From: Acrasis kona
Taxonomy: Eukaryota > Heterolobosea > Eutetramitea > Acrasida > Acrasidae
Reading direction: 5' to 3'
Length of the DNA: 64,000 nucleotides
Assembly: GCA_026419775.2 (NCBI GenBank)
Contig: JAOPGA020000496.1
Coordinates: forward strand, 117,096 to 181,095
The position numbers and the translations under genes were made by a program. The notes beneath the pieces were generated by a model. That model was not told where the DNA came from. It did not search any database and worked only from the letters and a program-made list of their open reading frames with translations. Shown in pieces: positions 1 to 13,000 of this stretch. Numbering within the stretch: position 1 is the first letter of the stretch; the number at the start of each line of letters is the position of its first letter.

Positions 1-657
1 CACGAACAAACTAGTGGCAACAAGTATTTGGAACTTGTGTTTAATCACTATTCGCTTCAACAAAATAAAAGAGTGCTTTGTGCATTCCAATCCAGTTTAC
101 AATATAAATCAACAATAGAGGTATCACAAATAGGATCCAATTTCCGCATGAATGGTGCTCTACTCTATAACGATGCGCCCAAGTGTGAAATATCCTTCAA
201 CGTGCCTTCGTCTGTAGTAGCCAGCCCCAATACATATTTGATGCAAAACTTTTATACATCTGTATCTCAAAGTAACTTTTTGTTTAACGAATCGACTATC
301 ACTTCTGGATCGAGGTCTCATACAAGAACAAGAACGCTACAAGATTCAAGAATGATTTCTTCTACTTCTCCCACTTCCTTGAACATTACGTTGGTAACCA
401 TCTATATGGTACAATCGATTAGCAATCATACACAACTCTCTTTGAGCACTAATGATGCACCACAAGCGAACTCTGTTGCAATCATCATTGTCATAGCGGC
501 AACAGTGCCCATTATATCGTTATTTTTTGTTGTGTTTGTGATCTTGGTGGTAGTTGCATATGTTCGTAGAAAAAAGAAGATGATGAAGGTTGCAAATCAG
601 ACGATCAATATAGATGATGCGTATTTAGGCGATGGATTCATTGGTTCATCTTACTAA
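1..657 (+). CDS. C-terminal part of a single-pass membrane protein (5' end outside window)
   Basis: The reading frame is open from the first base, so the start lies upstream. The visible 218 residues are a Ser/Thr/Asn-rich, probably extracellular stretch, then one strongly hydrophobic helix (about bases 475-565, Ile/Val/Phe rich), a positive stop-transfer cluster (RRKKKMMK) and a short acidic tail ending in SSY. This fits a type I surface protein with a small cytoplasmic tail. I recognise no domain in the visible part, so function is unknown. The only ATG codons are internal, which supports a truncation by the window edge. An A-rich AATAAT/AATAAA-like stretch follows the stop at about 670. 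Confidence 0.7.
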   Translation, partial: HEQTSGNKYLELVFNHYSLQQNKRVLCAFQSSLQYKSTIEVSQIGSNFRMNGALLYNDAPKCEISFNVPSSVVASPNTYLMQNFYTSVSQSNFLFNESTITSGSRSHTRTRTLQDSRMISSTSPTSLNITLVTIYMVQSISNHTQLSLSTNDAPQANSVAIIIVIAATVPIISLFFVVFVILVVVAYVRRKKKMMKVANQTINIDDAYLGDGFIGSSY

Positions 658-917
658 AGATAGGACCTAAATAATAAAAATATTTGTTCAAATTCTGGTA
701 GCCCCTCTAAATCTTACTATTATGGTGTTGTTTCGTCCATCAAGTTACAATGCATAACAATAACAAAACTGGATGAAATATAGCAACAAAAACCTTTCGT
801 TCAATTTGGTGGGGCTCTGCGCGAATACTGCGTAGAATTAAGCTCGTTACAATGTCCGCAGACTGTGCACAAAACAAATTAACTTTTCGTTTCATGAAAT
901 CGTAAAAGAAATCAACA

Positions 918-1601
918 ATGACACTTAAACTATGGTGGGGATCAGGATCTCCTTACTCTTGGAGGATACAGTTGTTCTTGCACGAGAAGAATATTGAGTT
1001 TGAGTCCAAACAAGTACAGTTCTCTAAAAAGGAGACCAGAACAGATGAGTTTTTGAAGATGAACCCAAGAGGAAAGATTCCAGTTCTTCAAGACGGTGAC
1101 ATAATAATGTATGAATCCATGGCGATCATTGCGTACTTGGAGGAGAAGTACGGACCACTTGGTCCATCCATCAAAAACCCCAATGAACGAGCTAAAGTCC
1201 TTACCAGAACCTACGAGGCGGAGAACTACCTGCTCGTCCAAGGATATGATTTTTTACGTTACATCTACGGCTTTAAGCAGGACAAGGAGGCTGCAATCAA
1301 AAACTACGACGCACTCATTGAGGAAATGTCTAAATGGGAGAAGTACCTAGAGACAGCAAAATTCTTCGCAGGAGAAGATCTAACTCTTGTAGACTGTTTA
1401 GTAGTACCATTTTTGTACGCCGCCGAGAGGTCAGGATTTGACTACAAAGCTCACGGGTTCTCTAAAATATCCCAATATGTTGAGGAAAATCGTAATAGAT
1501 CTTCTTTTGTAGCAAGCAGCCCACCCCACTACAAGGAAACCCCCGGTACCAATAAGGTTGCTGACTTTGTACAAGAACTCAAGAAAGAGAGACAACAGTA
1601 A
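918..1601 (+). CDS. Glutathione S-transferase family protein
   Basis: A 227-residue intronless protein of normal GST length. The N-terminal thioredoxin-like half (about 1-80) begins LKLWWGSGSPYSWR, where the Ser/Tyr near residue 10-13 would activate glutathione. It has the cis-proline motif GKIPVLQDGD and the glutathione-binding YESMAIIAYLEEKYG. The helical C-terminal half carries the usual capping motif around EDLTLVDCLVVPFL. Family members join glutathione to electrophiles or reduce them in the cytosol; the substrate cannot be read from sequence. The ATG at 918 is first in frame and follows an A-rich leader (ATCAACAATG). The class is uncertain because the overall look is of the soluble generic type. 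There is no signal peptide. Confidence 0.9.
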   Translation: MTLKLWWGSGSPYSWRIQLFLHEKNIEFESKQVQFSKKETRTDEFLKMNPRGKIPVLQDGDIIMYESMAIIAYLEEKYGPLGPSIKNPNERAKVLTRTYEAENYLLVQGYDFLRYIYGFKQDKEAAIKNYDALIEEMSKWEKYLETAKFFAGEDLTLVDCLVVPFLYAAERSGFDYKAHGFSKISQYVEENRNRSSFVASSPPHYKETPGTNKVADFVQELKKERQQ

Positions 1602-1922
1602 AACTTTATAAAAAAATGTGAAAATTTATTTAGTTTAGTGTTAATTTAATGTTAGTTTCAAATAAGCAATAGTTTGTCTCATCAATGCTATTCATAGACT
1701 TCTGGTCTCTAGTCAGTGGTGATGGCATCAATCCTGCCTTATTAGGTCAAATGTGAGTGTATTTTGACGTCAAAATCTATGGACAAATGACATAAAATAA
1801 TAAAGCTTCATTCTATGCTGCTTGCAACTTTATTGTCGCGCTTGTTAATTACAAATTCTTGTTAAATGTGTTGTTCTCTTCCACTGATAACATATCTCCT
1901 GAAGCGGACTTTGTAATTCCTC

Positions 1923-2087
1923 TCATCGCTTTGGAAAAAAGGATGCTGACAATGGGCGGTCTGTAATTTCCACAACGTGGAGCTCTTCCCAACTCTTATC
2001 TACATTTCCAAATGACGCAACCCTCTTCATACTTCCATTGTTAGGTTGCTTCTTGACGATGGTCTTCTCAATTATATCAAGCAGCAT
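1923..2087 (-). CDS. Small ORF, 54 aa, possible microprotein gene
   Basis: An ATG at 2087 opens a 54-codon frame. The product is basic, Ser/Lys rich and ends PLSASFFPKR; I know no family for it. It is kept because a TATAAATAA sequence lies about 40 bp upstream on the same strand (2126-2134), the same spacing as for the secreted-protein gene at 51.2 kb, and an AATAAA-type signal lies about 90 bp past the stop (near 1830). It could be a chance ORF; no conserved motif supports it. Confidence 0.35.
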   Translation of the reverse strand: MLLDIIEKTIVKKQPNNGSMKRVASFGNVDKSWEELHVVEITDRPLSASFFPKR

Positions 2088-2332
2088 AGGTTGAGTGTAT
2101 AATTTCAAAGTTGTCTGTTACGCTTTATTTATAGTTATGCATGAGAGAAATAACAGGCTGGAATTTGTGAATGGAATATAATTTCTGTTTATATGATCTC
2201 AAGATTTGTAATTTGTGGCAGTTTCCGTCCTTTTCGAATATGGTGGGATAGTCCCTAATCATCAAGTCTTAATATGTGTTCCTAAACGTCAAATGTCATA
2301 GTGGCAATTGCTGTATCAAAATCGTGTCAACA

Positions 2333-3936
2333 ATGAAGTATCCCTTCAAGAGCAACAGCAAAGTCGATATTGATGAACTATATGTTCAGCAGCATGGTGC
2401 CACTTTTCCTCCAATTGATGTTTATGAGCCAGTATTTGGACGATCTTTGAGTCACGTAATGTCGGCTGAGAGTACATTTTATAGTGACGGAGCCAAGATA
2501 CCAACTATATTAAGGCAGTGCGTAGAGTCTTTGTACCGAAGCAGTAAGTATTACTGCTAAAATTTTTGTTATTAATACTCTCCAAGCGTGGAAGTTTGGA
2601 TTAGGCTTGTATACCGATGGAATTTTCAGAGAGAGCGGTAACAACCTAAAAATTCAATTATACAAAGAGCTTTGTGACAAAAGTACGTTTCTTCGAATTA
2701 GATTAAAACTAATTTAAATAGGACAGCTGACGACTATTTCTTTAAACAACTCAATTGACAACCCTTTTACTATATCAAACGCACATAATGTAGCAAGTCT
2801 TCTAAAACAATACCTTAGAGAACTGCCTGAGCCTATCATGGGATTTGGAGCCTACGACCCTGTCGTTAACTATTTTGAGGAACTCCACAGATCAGCATTC
2901 GAACACTATTGCCATAAAAGTGATTAAAGAACTAATGAGGAGCGATCTTAGTCCAGAGAATGTAGCAGTCGTTAATATTGTTCTTTTGCTACTGTACGAG
3001 TGTTCTAGAGTGAACGAAAAAATGTCGCCTGCCAACCTTGGTATCAATTTTCGGCCAATGCTTTTTCAGGGAGCCCCCAAAGCAATTAACCAAAAGAGAA
3101 TCTTCTGATCCTGCCACAAAAATGAGAGAGGCTGTTGTCACAAACACCGCTGTGCAGCTCATGATTGAGAATTACCATACATTGTTCACTGGTGAAGAGC
3201 CATATCTTTTCAAAGTCTACTATCCTTACTACGGCGATTTAAGGTGTAGTCTTCCGATTGATGAAAATGAAGAAGAGATTGAAGTCTTGAACGGTTAGTA
3301 ATTATTTTCGACAAATACTCAACTTTAATAGAGTCATATCAGTTGGAATTTGAGTTTGAGTTCGAAAAATTACGTACTATTTCAAGTTTACCTCCATACA
3401 CAAGAATGTACTGCGACCTTGAGTCCGATTTCGAACTTCCGTTGGATAATGATGAAATCACGGAGTTTGAATTGGACCACGGCTCCGAATCAAACGTTTT
3501 ATCCTCTCAAGATGTTGACGTGATTGTGGATGACGTTCTCTCTGATACCAGTCAGTCAAGTTTACAAACCAAAGAACTAGATCTACCGGTTGTATCGCCA
3601 AAGCCACATCGGATAAGGTCGAGCGTTGTGTTCAATAAGCTGAGTCATGTGACTAACACTAGGATTTTCACACCATCCGTAGAATGTGTAAACAGCACAA
3701 TGAATGAGTTCAACAATTTAATCCAAGAGTTTGAAGATCCAGTCATGAAGGATCGGTTAGAAGCTATATATGCCAAAGTGTTCCACTCCATATACTCAGT
3801 ATCCGAGGTTGAGGATTTACCTGTAATCACTCCGTACGCGGTACTTTTGAAAGACTCCAATAAAGAAGTAGAGCATTTAAGGACCCAAGCAGGAGCGGTT
3901 AAGGGCGTGCTTCAAGAATTAATTTCCGAATGGTAG
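2333..3936 (+). CDS. RhoGAP-domain protein, four exons, with two apparent +1 frame breaks
   Basis: Exons are 2333-2543, 2587-2682, 2722-3293 and 3332-3936, with introns of 43, 39 and 38 bp and continuous frame at each junction. The RhoGAP domain covers about residues 60-260. It has the arginine-finger motif GIFRESG (bases about 2627-2650), VASLLKQYLRELPEP, and a C-terminal helix resembling KMSPANLGINF. RhoGAPs speed GTP hydrolysis by Rho-type GTPases and so act on actin. The acidic C-terminal exon (EFEFEFEK at its start, then serine-rich) is not a domain I know. Exon 3 does not stay in one frame: the protein continues only if one base is skipped near the TTTT at 2873-2876 and another at the TTTTT of 3062-3066. 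Both are homopolymers, so assembly error is likely; a decaying gene is the alternative. Confidence 0.7.
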
Positions 3937-4044
3937 ATGGGATTGTGTAATATTAAACATTACTTGTTTGTTTCGTAGTGTTCGTAAGAAAAACTTTCAT
4001 TTAGTCGGGTGTACTTTACAAAACCCTCAAACTTTAAATACAAG

Positions 4045-5124
4045 ATGGATCAATCGTTAACCATGGAGTACAAGAGACTTGGAAACACAGGGCTGAAAGT
4101 TTCAAGATTTTGTCTTGGGATGATGTCATATGGATCTTCAAAATGGGCAGAATGGGTTTGTTTGGCGCTGTCATAAGCAATAATGTAATTTTAGGTGTTA
4201 AATGAAAAACAAGCATTACCCCTCATTAAAAAGGCATGGGAGATCGGGATCAACTTTTTTGATACTGCAGATGTATACTCAAATGGAGAATCTGAGAGAA
4301 TTTTAGGGCGTGCCATCAAGTCGCTTGAAATTCCTCGAGATCAAATTGTTATTGCAACAAAACTTAATTTCCAGGTAGCAGACAATTTATCAACAAACAC
4401 ACTTAGAAAACCTGGCAAACCATCTCCATCTACTGTCAACTCAAAAGGTCTAAGCAGGAAGCACATCTTCGAGGCCTGTGATGCGAGTTTGCAGAGACTT
4501 CAAACAGACTATATTGATTTGTATCAAATTCACCGATGGGACAATGACACACCAATCGAAGAAACAATGGAGGCACTTAACGATCTTGTAAGGAGTGGAA
4601 AAGTCCGATACATTGGTGCATCTTCCATGCATGCTTGGCAGTTTGCAAAGGCTCAGCACGTTGCCGAAAAAAATGGATGGGCAAAGTTCTCTTCCATGCA
4701 AAACCTGTACAACCTAATATACCGAGAGGAAGAGCGTGAAATGATACCCTTGTGTAAAGACCAGGGTGTCGGAATTATACCGTGGAGCCCGTTGGCAAGG
4801 GGGCTACTGAGCGGTAAGCAGGATGCATCCGTCAGAACAAGAAGCGATCCTAACATTAAAATGTGGTTTGGCAAGACGAAAGATGTTGATGACGTAATCA
4901 TTGATGTTTTACGCGACATTGCAGAGAAAAGAAATGCATCATGCGCTGTGGTTGCACTTTCTTGGCTTTTAAGCAAAGAAGCAGTCACTTCGCCGATTGT
5001 TGGGGTGAACAAGGAGCAGTACTTTGATGATATGCTGAGCGCCATTTCGATCAAGTTAACGGAGGACGAAGTTAAACGGTTAGAAGAAAATTATGTACCC
5101 AAGAGGGTTGTTGGTCATCAATAA
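4045..5124 (+). CDS. Aldo/keto reductase
   Basis: Two exons, 4045-4155 and 4195-5124, split by a 39-bp intron (GTTTGT...TTTTAG), encode 346 residues. The protein begins with the family strand YKRLGNTGLKVSRFCLG. It shows the active-site tetrad of the superfamily: Asp and Tyr in FFDTADVYSNGESE, Lys in VIATKL and His in YQIHRWD. The C-terminal NADP(H) site follows after IPWSPLARGLL. This is the AKR branch related to Kv-beta and fungal/plant aryl-alcohol type reductases, which reduce aldehydes or ketones with NADPH in the cytosol. The natural substrate cannot be inferred. The ATG at 4045 is chosen because it is first; a second in-frame ATG seven codons on gives a nearly identical protein. Confidence 0.9.
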
Positions 5125-5268
5125 AGTTTTCATTACAATCATACGCTCCATTTAAACTGCAAGTTGACAAGTCAACTCTATTCTCAATTCTTTGTTTACC
5201 AGGCTGGTCTTGTCTCCATCAAACCCATCGTATTGATAAAATAAACGAAAGGCAATAGCTGTGATACA

Positions 5269-7021
5269 ATGTCGGAATTACCTCTCCACCCAGATTTACC
5301 CAAGAGAAAGCCCCCAGCTTTGGGATTACAGCCTCTAATAACACCTCTGCGCTCAAAAAGAGGCGTCGGCACTGGTAGTGGAAAGCCCAAATTAAAAGGA
5401 ATGCTACCTCTCCAAGTAAATGTTCCTGATAAAAAAGCGCATGATCCGAAAGACTTTGAAATGTATTCACTACTTTTATCTTAACATGTGCTCACACCAT
5501 GACAGAACAGACAGTGGGACTTTTTCGTTCGGTAACCTTAAAATTGGAACGTATGGACTTCGATCTGGATCCGAATTAGAAGAGGAGGCGAGTCAACAAC
5601 GATTGGCCATGCTCAGAGCCCAATCGGCAAGTTCCGCCAACTCATCGGCCAACTCTCCCGACCCCCGCAGCAGCTTCGAGGACGCCGACGACGACACCGA
5701 AGACGACGTGACGCCAGAGTCGAGCGGAGCAGATACCTCGTACAATAGAGGAGCGCCGGTCAAAAAGAGCACTTTAAATCAATACCCACCACAACAGCAA
5801 TTACTACAACAACAACAACAATTACAACAACAAATCCATCCACTACATCAAACACAGCAGCAGCAACAGGTTCCTCTCCACGCAAGAGGTCCATCCGCAC
5901 AAGTTCCTCCGAAACTAGTTTTAAACAATATGAAACCAACGAGCGGACCCACCGGCACGGACAAGGACCTCTCGAGCCAGTACCAACAGGTGGAGGAAAA
6001 GTTCAAACAGCTCACCACCTCGGGCAAGAAGACATCCACCAGCACCGACGTGGCACAGGGCAACGTTTCTCCTCCAAAATCAGACAAGCCGAGCGAAATA
6101 TTCTACGACGATTTGGAGATTCTAAAACGAAGCAAGCTGGGATCCGGCGCCACTGCCAACGTGATACGCGTGACTCACATTCACGACAGAAAACCATATG
6201 CGTTGAAGATCGTTCCTCTCTACCAGGGCGACATCCAGCCCAGACAAATCATTTCCGAGATTCAAAGCTTGTACGAGAGCATGACCTGTCCCTACATTGT
6301 AAGATTCTACGAGGCATTCCACAGGGAGGGAAGCATTCGCATATTGTTGGAGTATATGGACTGTGGAAGTTTGGACGACGTGTACAGGGTTGCGGGCAAG
6401 ATTCCCGAGGTGGTGCTGAGCGAGATTACTTATCAAATTCTACAGGGTCTTGCCTATCTCGAGACCAGAAAGATTGTACACAGGGACATCAAGCCTGCCA
6501 ACGTGCTGTTGAACAAGGACGGTCAGGCCAAGATTAGTGATTTTGGAATGAGCAAGCAGCTCACCGCTTCGTTGCAGGCCTTCAAAACGTTCCAGGGCAC
6601 TTTCATGTACATGAGTCCGGAGCGCTTGAAGGGAGAGGAGCATAGTTTCGACAGCGACATTTGGAGTTTGGGCGTCAGTATTGCCGAGTGTGCGATAGGT
6701 AGGTTTCCTTTCGACTTGGAGCAGTTCAACGTGTGGAACGTATTAAAGTGCATCACCGACAATGGACTCAACATTCAGCCAAGAGAGTGTAGTCCAGAGC
6801 TGCTCATATTCGTTCGCGCCTGCACCATCGTGGATCCGGTCAAGAGGCCCAACGCTGCTACATTGTTAAAATATGATTTCATCACCAAGCACAATCAAAC
6901 ACACGATAAATCTGCCACCAAGCAGTGGATTCAAACCGTTTTCCTTCCAGAGCGAAAGAGGAGACAGAATTTGAAGAGAAGTCAAAAATTGGCAGGAGAG
7001 GGAGCAGATCGAAGGCGTTAA
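5269..7021 (+). CDS. MAP kinase kinase (STE7/MEK type) with polyglutamine-rich N-terminus
   Basis: Exons 5269-5462 and 5506-7021 (43-bp intron) encode 569 residues. The N-terminal 260 residues are low complexity: Ser/Asp-rich, then a Gln-rich stretch (bases about 5790-5870) built from CAA/CAG. The kinase domain spans about 265-525: glycine loop LGSGATANV, lysine in ALKIV, catalytic HRDIKPANVLL, DFG in ISDFGMSKQL, and the MEK signature MYMSPERL. The activation loop has a Ser-x5-Thr spacing (SLQAFKT), as in plant-type MKKs, rather than the animal Ser-x3-Ser/Thr. Family members phosphorylate MAP kinases on Thr and Tyr. The second exon is richer in G+C than its surroundings. The gene converges with the CFAP46-like gene, with 59 bp between stops. 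Confidence 0.9.
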
Positions 7022-7080
7022 GAGAGCTTGTGCTTTGTTTAAACATTTGTGTAATAAATTTTGATATTTTATTCAATCGA

Positions 7081-10000
7081 TTAGGCTATTCCGTACACGA
7101 TGGGATTGTAATAGGCCACGATGGTGGTGTTGTCGTGACTGCCTGGTGGTCTCGATCGGCGAACGGCCGTGATGCTCTTGCCTACAAAAGTAGTCACGCT
7201 GCCATTTGGTTGTGTAGTTTTGTTGGTTGGTGGTTTCTTGGACAGGGATGATGGACTTTTTAGACTGGCAGAGCTCAGACTGTTTTGATTGGGAGGATTC
7301 GTGATGCGCTGCGTGATGAGTTCGGACATGATGATTGCGCACAGGTCCAGATTCTTTATGGAATCGGAGGGAACGAATAAATTTGTAACGATGGTTTGAG
7401 TGCCAAGCATGGACGCTATGGCAGCGAGTCTCCAAGATCCATGAATATTGCACAGTGTTTCATAATCTAGCGAAAGTCCCTCCACCTGCTCATCTTCCAC
7501 CTTTTGAGCAGATGCAGGCGTCTTTACGTCGTCATTCTGAAGAATCTCTGAAAAGGCCACGGTGGATGCACGTCGAGTAGTGGTCGTGTTGTGATGTGTC
7601 TTTGCGCTAGGTCTATGATTGGGTGCACCTCTATCCATCACAATTGCCAATTCCAAATTCTTCAAATTCAAATTACTAAAATGACTAGCATCATGCATAA
7701 TATGCTCCAATAAGGTATCGAATCCATGATAATAAAAACATGTCGAATCTTGAATCAGTTTTTGAATTTCATAAATGTTCGGTATTTTCGATGCAACATC
7801 CTTACCTCCCCATTTAATACCTTGCCACGTGGACGAAACACTCGCCATATCTCTTTCGAATTTTTCAGTCAATAGCTTGTAATCCTCTCCAAATGGATCC
7901 ACGATGTATCTGATTTGTTCCCAATCCACGCCACATGGTAGCATTGATAATGCCGAAGGAGCGTTGTTCGCATCGATAGCGTCCTTGTTCGCCACAGCAG
8001 ATGCATTCGCTTTATTCTTATCATTCTTCGCAGCAGGCACAACGGGTGCTGATGATTTGGATTTTGAAATCGAAGACGATACCGATATGGATGAAGAAGA
8101 CCTACTCAGTCGATGAATCAAAAAGGCAACTGAAAAGTCTCTACTGATGGAATTGAACCTTTGTATTCCATTGTCATCGCAATATGAATCTAAGCACACT
8201 TCGATGGGTAAATCCATGAGCAATTCATCATTGGTCACAACGATGATTCTCTTGTTGGTTATCTTCTTCAAATCCACGATGAATCCATCTAGTATGGGCT
8301 GTAGTAATTGTTGTACTTGTACGCACAGATCCAAATATCTCGTATCGCGGTTGATCATCTTTCCTTGATTCTTTCTTCCCGTCTGATCATACAAGTGTAA
8401 TCCATCCACATTCCACTTTTTAATCAAATCATGAATTTTGATTAGCAAATCATAATCGAATCGAATGGCTTCGTATTTGGATTCCTTGGTGATTTTGGGT
8501 TCTAATGACTCTGAATCAGCCACGCGTGTTGAACCACCCGCTGGAGTGGACGATCGTGCTCTGGATGGAGTGGTGCTGCCGCTGGATGAACTTTCGTTAA
8601 AGCTCTTATAAATCAATGCACAGTGCATTACTTCTTTGGAGCTATTCATCACCAAGTGATGTTTGTAATCGTTAGTCATGGATAGAGATGGTTGGATGAT
8701 GAGCACTGCCACATCATCCGGTATCATGTTGGTGCAGTGATCCATGAGTGGGTCGCTATAGGATGATGTGATGGGATGATAGATGCTATTGTACATGAGA
8801 GAATGATTCAATAGATTATTATGAACTTGTTGTTGTAGTTCGCTTCTAGATTGATGATGATTGAGTTGATTACGAAGGAAATGAATCAACACAGAGTCGT
8901 TGCTCTCTGGTGATGTACATGTAGTCATGATGTGTTCCATGGAATGAGCACATGATATGCTCTGCATGGCCATCAAGTATTTACACGCCAATTCTGGTTG
9001 ATTCGAATACAGAGAACACATTTCAGAGTAAGCTACTTGTAATAACTTGAATGTGTTTGAATCTGGATTGGTACCATCATTCAACATGACCTTGCACAAA
9101 TCGATACAAGATTGAAGGTTGTTTTTGATTTGCTCACTTAGATTGGTCGCTGATGGATTGCTAAATCTCTTAAATCTCATTGCTTGTCCCATCAAGCAAT
9201 AAGCAGTCGCCTTGATGAGCCTATCTGATGATGTATTGAGCGCACCAGTGAACATGGTGAGTGCATCGTCGTCTCTCATTGTGCTCGATAATTGGCTAGT
9301 CGTAGCAGTGGATTCTAATGGAGTACTAGTCATGCTCATTAACAAATTCATTGCCACTCTTGTTTCTTGTTCTGATTTACCCTCCATAACTGGGAATATC
9401 ACTTTTGATTTTCTATCCAATTCATCTGCTTCTTTCCTTCTTATGAACAATTCATGTTCTACTTCGGCAATTAACAACCCTACTCTACCATTGAGTATTT
9501 GAGCATTGGCATACAAGTGAGACACTGGATGAGATTCGATTACTTGATGAGTGGATGGCGGCGTTAATTCGTTAATCAGTGATTGTAGACATCTCTTTGA
9601 AGTCAACGATACATTAAACACCAACTCTAATTCGTTTTGTAATTCACGTAAACAATCATCGGTTCCATTTTGTTTATTGAGGTTAATTGATTTGAATAGC
9701 GCGTGAGCATATTCATGACAAATCCTTCCATATAACAATGAGCTCTGTGCATTGCATTGATCCAGTGTTTCAATCACCATGCGATACAAATCGATTCCAT
9801 TCACATGCAACATGATTGTGCTTTGAATGAACGAAGGTTTGATTTGATGACAAGTGATATTGGCAATTTGTGATCGTAATAGACATAATTCCATCGACAT
9901 GTTATTCACTGCATTTTCGCACAGTGCAGAGAATTTAGAGAGGGAGTCTCTGATTAGGTTGATCAATTGATCCAACCAATGATCTTGTTCTCTACTATAG

Positions 10001-13000
10001 GATGCATTATTGATCATTTGTAACATGTAAGTAATGCAGTGAATAATGGTGGTCCTGTAGAATTGCAGAGTATCGCTCTTATCAATGGATAATGGCACAT
10101 CTGACAGAGATACTTGTGATATTGATTTACAAGAATAATGAACTGCTTTATCTGGTTTGCCCTGTAGATAAAACATATGTGCCATGAGAGAGTAGCACCT
10201 AGCAGTTGATTTCCAATCATTGGATGCTTTGCTATCCAACAGAGCCATTTGTACCAGTGATCGAATTTCAGTGATGGAGGATGATCCATCGGGCAAATGA
10301 CCATATAGCATCACCTCAGATGCTTGTATCCAAGTCATTCGAAGAGGAATACGAACGGGATCAATTACATCCCTTTTATAACGACTCAACGACTGCTCAA
10401 ACGTTTGTAATTGAGTAGTATTTGCAGCGCTCTTTTTTCTTTTATTCATGATGGCTGTTGGAGATGTATTATTGGATGGCGGAACAAAATTAGACGTGAA
10501 TGAATCAGTCATATCGCGTAACATTTCGTGCTCTTCTAACACCAATCTCCTCACGTGATCCTTGATGGTCACTTGATGATGAATAGAGTTACCAACATCA
10601 CCAAAAAGTCCAAGGCGAGCATAAAGAGATTTCTTCTTCATGGCTGCCAAATCACACAAATCTCCATCATCTATAATGATATCCTGACATAGCAAATCTC
10701 TCATGATGGTCAATGGAATACACTGTAAGTAATAACCCTCCTCTTGTAATCGATCATATAAGTGATCGAGATAATAAAGAGTTCGACAGGGTTCTTCTAT
10801 ACTCGCTGCATTAATGGTTCTCTCCTTCATCAAAGTAACCATATAAGAAGAATCATCAGGATTACACTTTTTACAATACTCCGATAAAATCAAATCGTAC
10901 CAATGACTATTAGAATCATCGATTTGATCCTGCGACGGTGTATTTTGTAAATAATTCTTTATGCATTTGGTAAAAGTTTTTGAAAGTGATTGATTGTCTT
11001 TGGACCATGTATCCCTCATATTTTTTGGTACTTCATATCGAATCCAATCTTCTATACTATTGGGTATTTGTATATTTACAGATTTACCAGCGTGAATGTT
11101 ATCCTTCTTTTTTGGTTTTTGCTCAATTGATTGATCGTTAATGATGAGATCAGAGAGAGCATTTAAAATTGAGAAATTCTTTTCAATGGATTTGGTCATT
11201 TGAATAGATGTTAGTATCATTCTAGTAAAGTAGAATTGAGCGGTCAAACAACAATCAATGCTTTGGCTCTTATTGACGGTCATCATGCTCAATAATACAT
11301 AACAACAACACATTTGATCCAATTGACGAATGGATAGTGGACCCACAATATCAATTGGTTGATTTTGATCATCTGATTGTGATGAATCCTTTTTTGATTT
11401 TGATAACTTTGAAAAGACGCTCTTTTTACTCGATAAAACGCTTCCTGCTTTCTTTGTCGTTGTGGCACCTGACTTGATGCTCACTCTCGATGACATGTTT
11501 CTCTTTAATTTGGCACTTTTAGTCGATGAAGATATGCTGGATGATTGATGCACTTCTTCGCTTGTGGAATTATCGTCTAGTTCGTTAAGAATGTCGATGG
11601 CCTCCATGAGTATATCCACTGCTTCTCCCTTGGCATCTGCCTCTGATGAACGAAGCCATATTGCATATTCGCACATGTAAGGTATTTTGAGAGACGGATT
11701 CGAATCTAGTATGGAAATGGCTTGTTTGAATGCTTCTCTCTTTTCGTTTGCATTCTCTGAGCACTTTGCCAACATGCACCACACTTTTGCTCTTGTTTCT
11801 GGATTGTAGCCATTCAATCTGCTCATGATTGATTGGGATAGGACTTGACCAGATAAGCTTCTGAATTCAATATCGACTGGCCATAGTGATTTGTGACATT
11901 GAACTGGGAGTTGAGATAATGCCCTCTTGATGACATCTAGTCCCTTTCCAAACTGCGAAAACTCTCTTAAACAAGTCAACATGTAATTGTATAATTGCTC
12001 TAAAACGGAGGCATCGTTGGGCTGTAGAGTAGTGGTTTGATCAGATGTGGCGTCCTTTACAATAGTCGTATAAGTATTCAACAACAAGTCTAATGGAGAC
12101 ATGATTTGATTGTAATAGAATTTCTTTGCAACGCTTGTGGATGCAGTTTGCATTAATGGTTGAGCGACAATCTTGAATTCTCTTAATGCCAACACACACA
12201 AACCCTCTGTGAGCGGCACTTTGGAACTCGATTCGATGGCATCCACGAATTTCATCAAAGATCGCCTTCTTAAAGCGATTTGTGTTCTTTGATTCTGACC
12301 AGTAGGATTAAGTAGATTAGCAATGGACCTGCCACAATAAATCTGAACGATGGTCAACCACCTCCATCTCTTTTCCGTCATTTTCGAAACATCGTTCTTT
12401 ACGATTTGCTCGATTCGATTACACAATGATATACATTGTTTGTATTGAGCCAATTCAAATGAAGTCTTTGATAGATTGGCAGTCATGTCGATTGTAATGG
12501 CTGACATACAACCATTGTTGTACAAATCAATCGTATCCGATAATACTTTAATCTTCTCATCGACATTCATGTTTGGAGAGTTTAATATCTCTATATTGGT
12601 ACATACTCTCTCCATATCTTCACCTGTTATGTAAGATAATGATGTTTGTTTGGATGACATTTGTAGTAGGCGAGAAGTCACCACTCGAAGGTAGATAATT
12701 GCTCTTGATTTATAAACACTATGTCTCTGACCATCTTCCATCGATTCTTCTTCTTCGCTCGTGTTATTTTCTTTTTGCTTGGCATTAGTTGTTGGTTGTT
12801 TTGTTTTTTTACTCGCGGCATTGTTGTTATTATTGTTGTCCTGATTAATGCACAGAATTGAAATAGCCTTTTCACATGCTTGTAGGGCTTGCTCTAACAA
12901 TTGACGATCGTCGCTTGTGGGCGGTGCTTGATTGATTTTATCAGCAGCGACTGATTTTATTTTTCTCTTATTACCTGTTGGATCGGTTGTTGGTGTGCCG

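Noticed and set aside
4653-5054. 133-codon minus-strand ORF inside the aldo/keto reductase
   Set aside because: It lies antisense to a conserved enzyme, with no motif of its own; a mirror frame.
5790-5870. CAA/CAG run as a microsatellite or expansion locus
   Set aside because: It is an imperfect polyglutamine tract inside the MAPKK coding region, ordinary for protist proteins.
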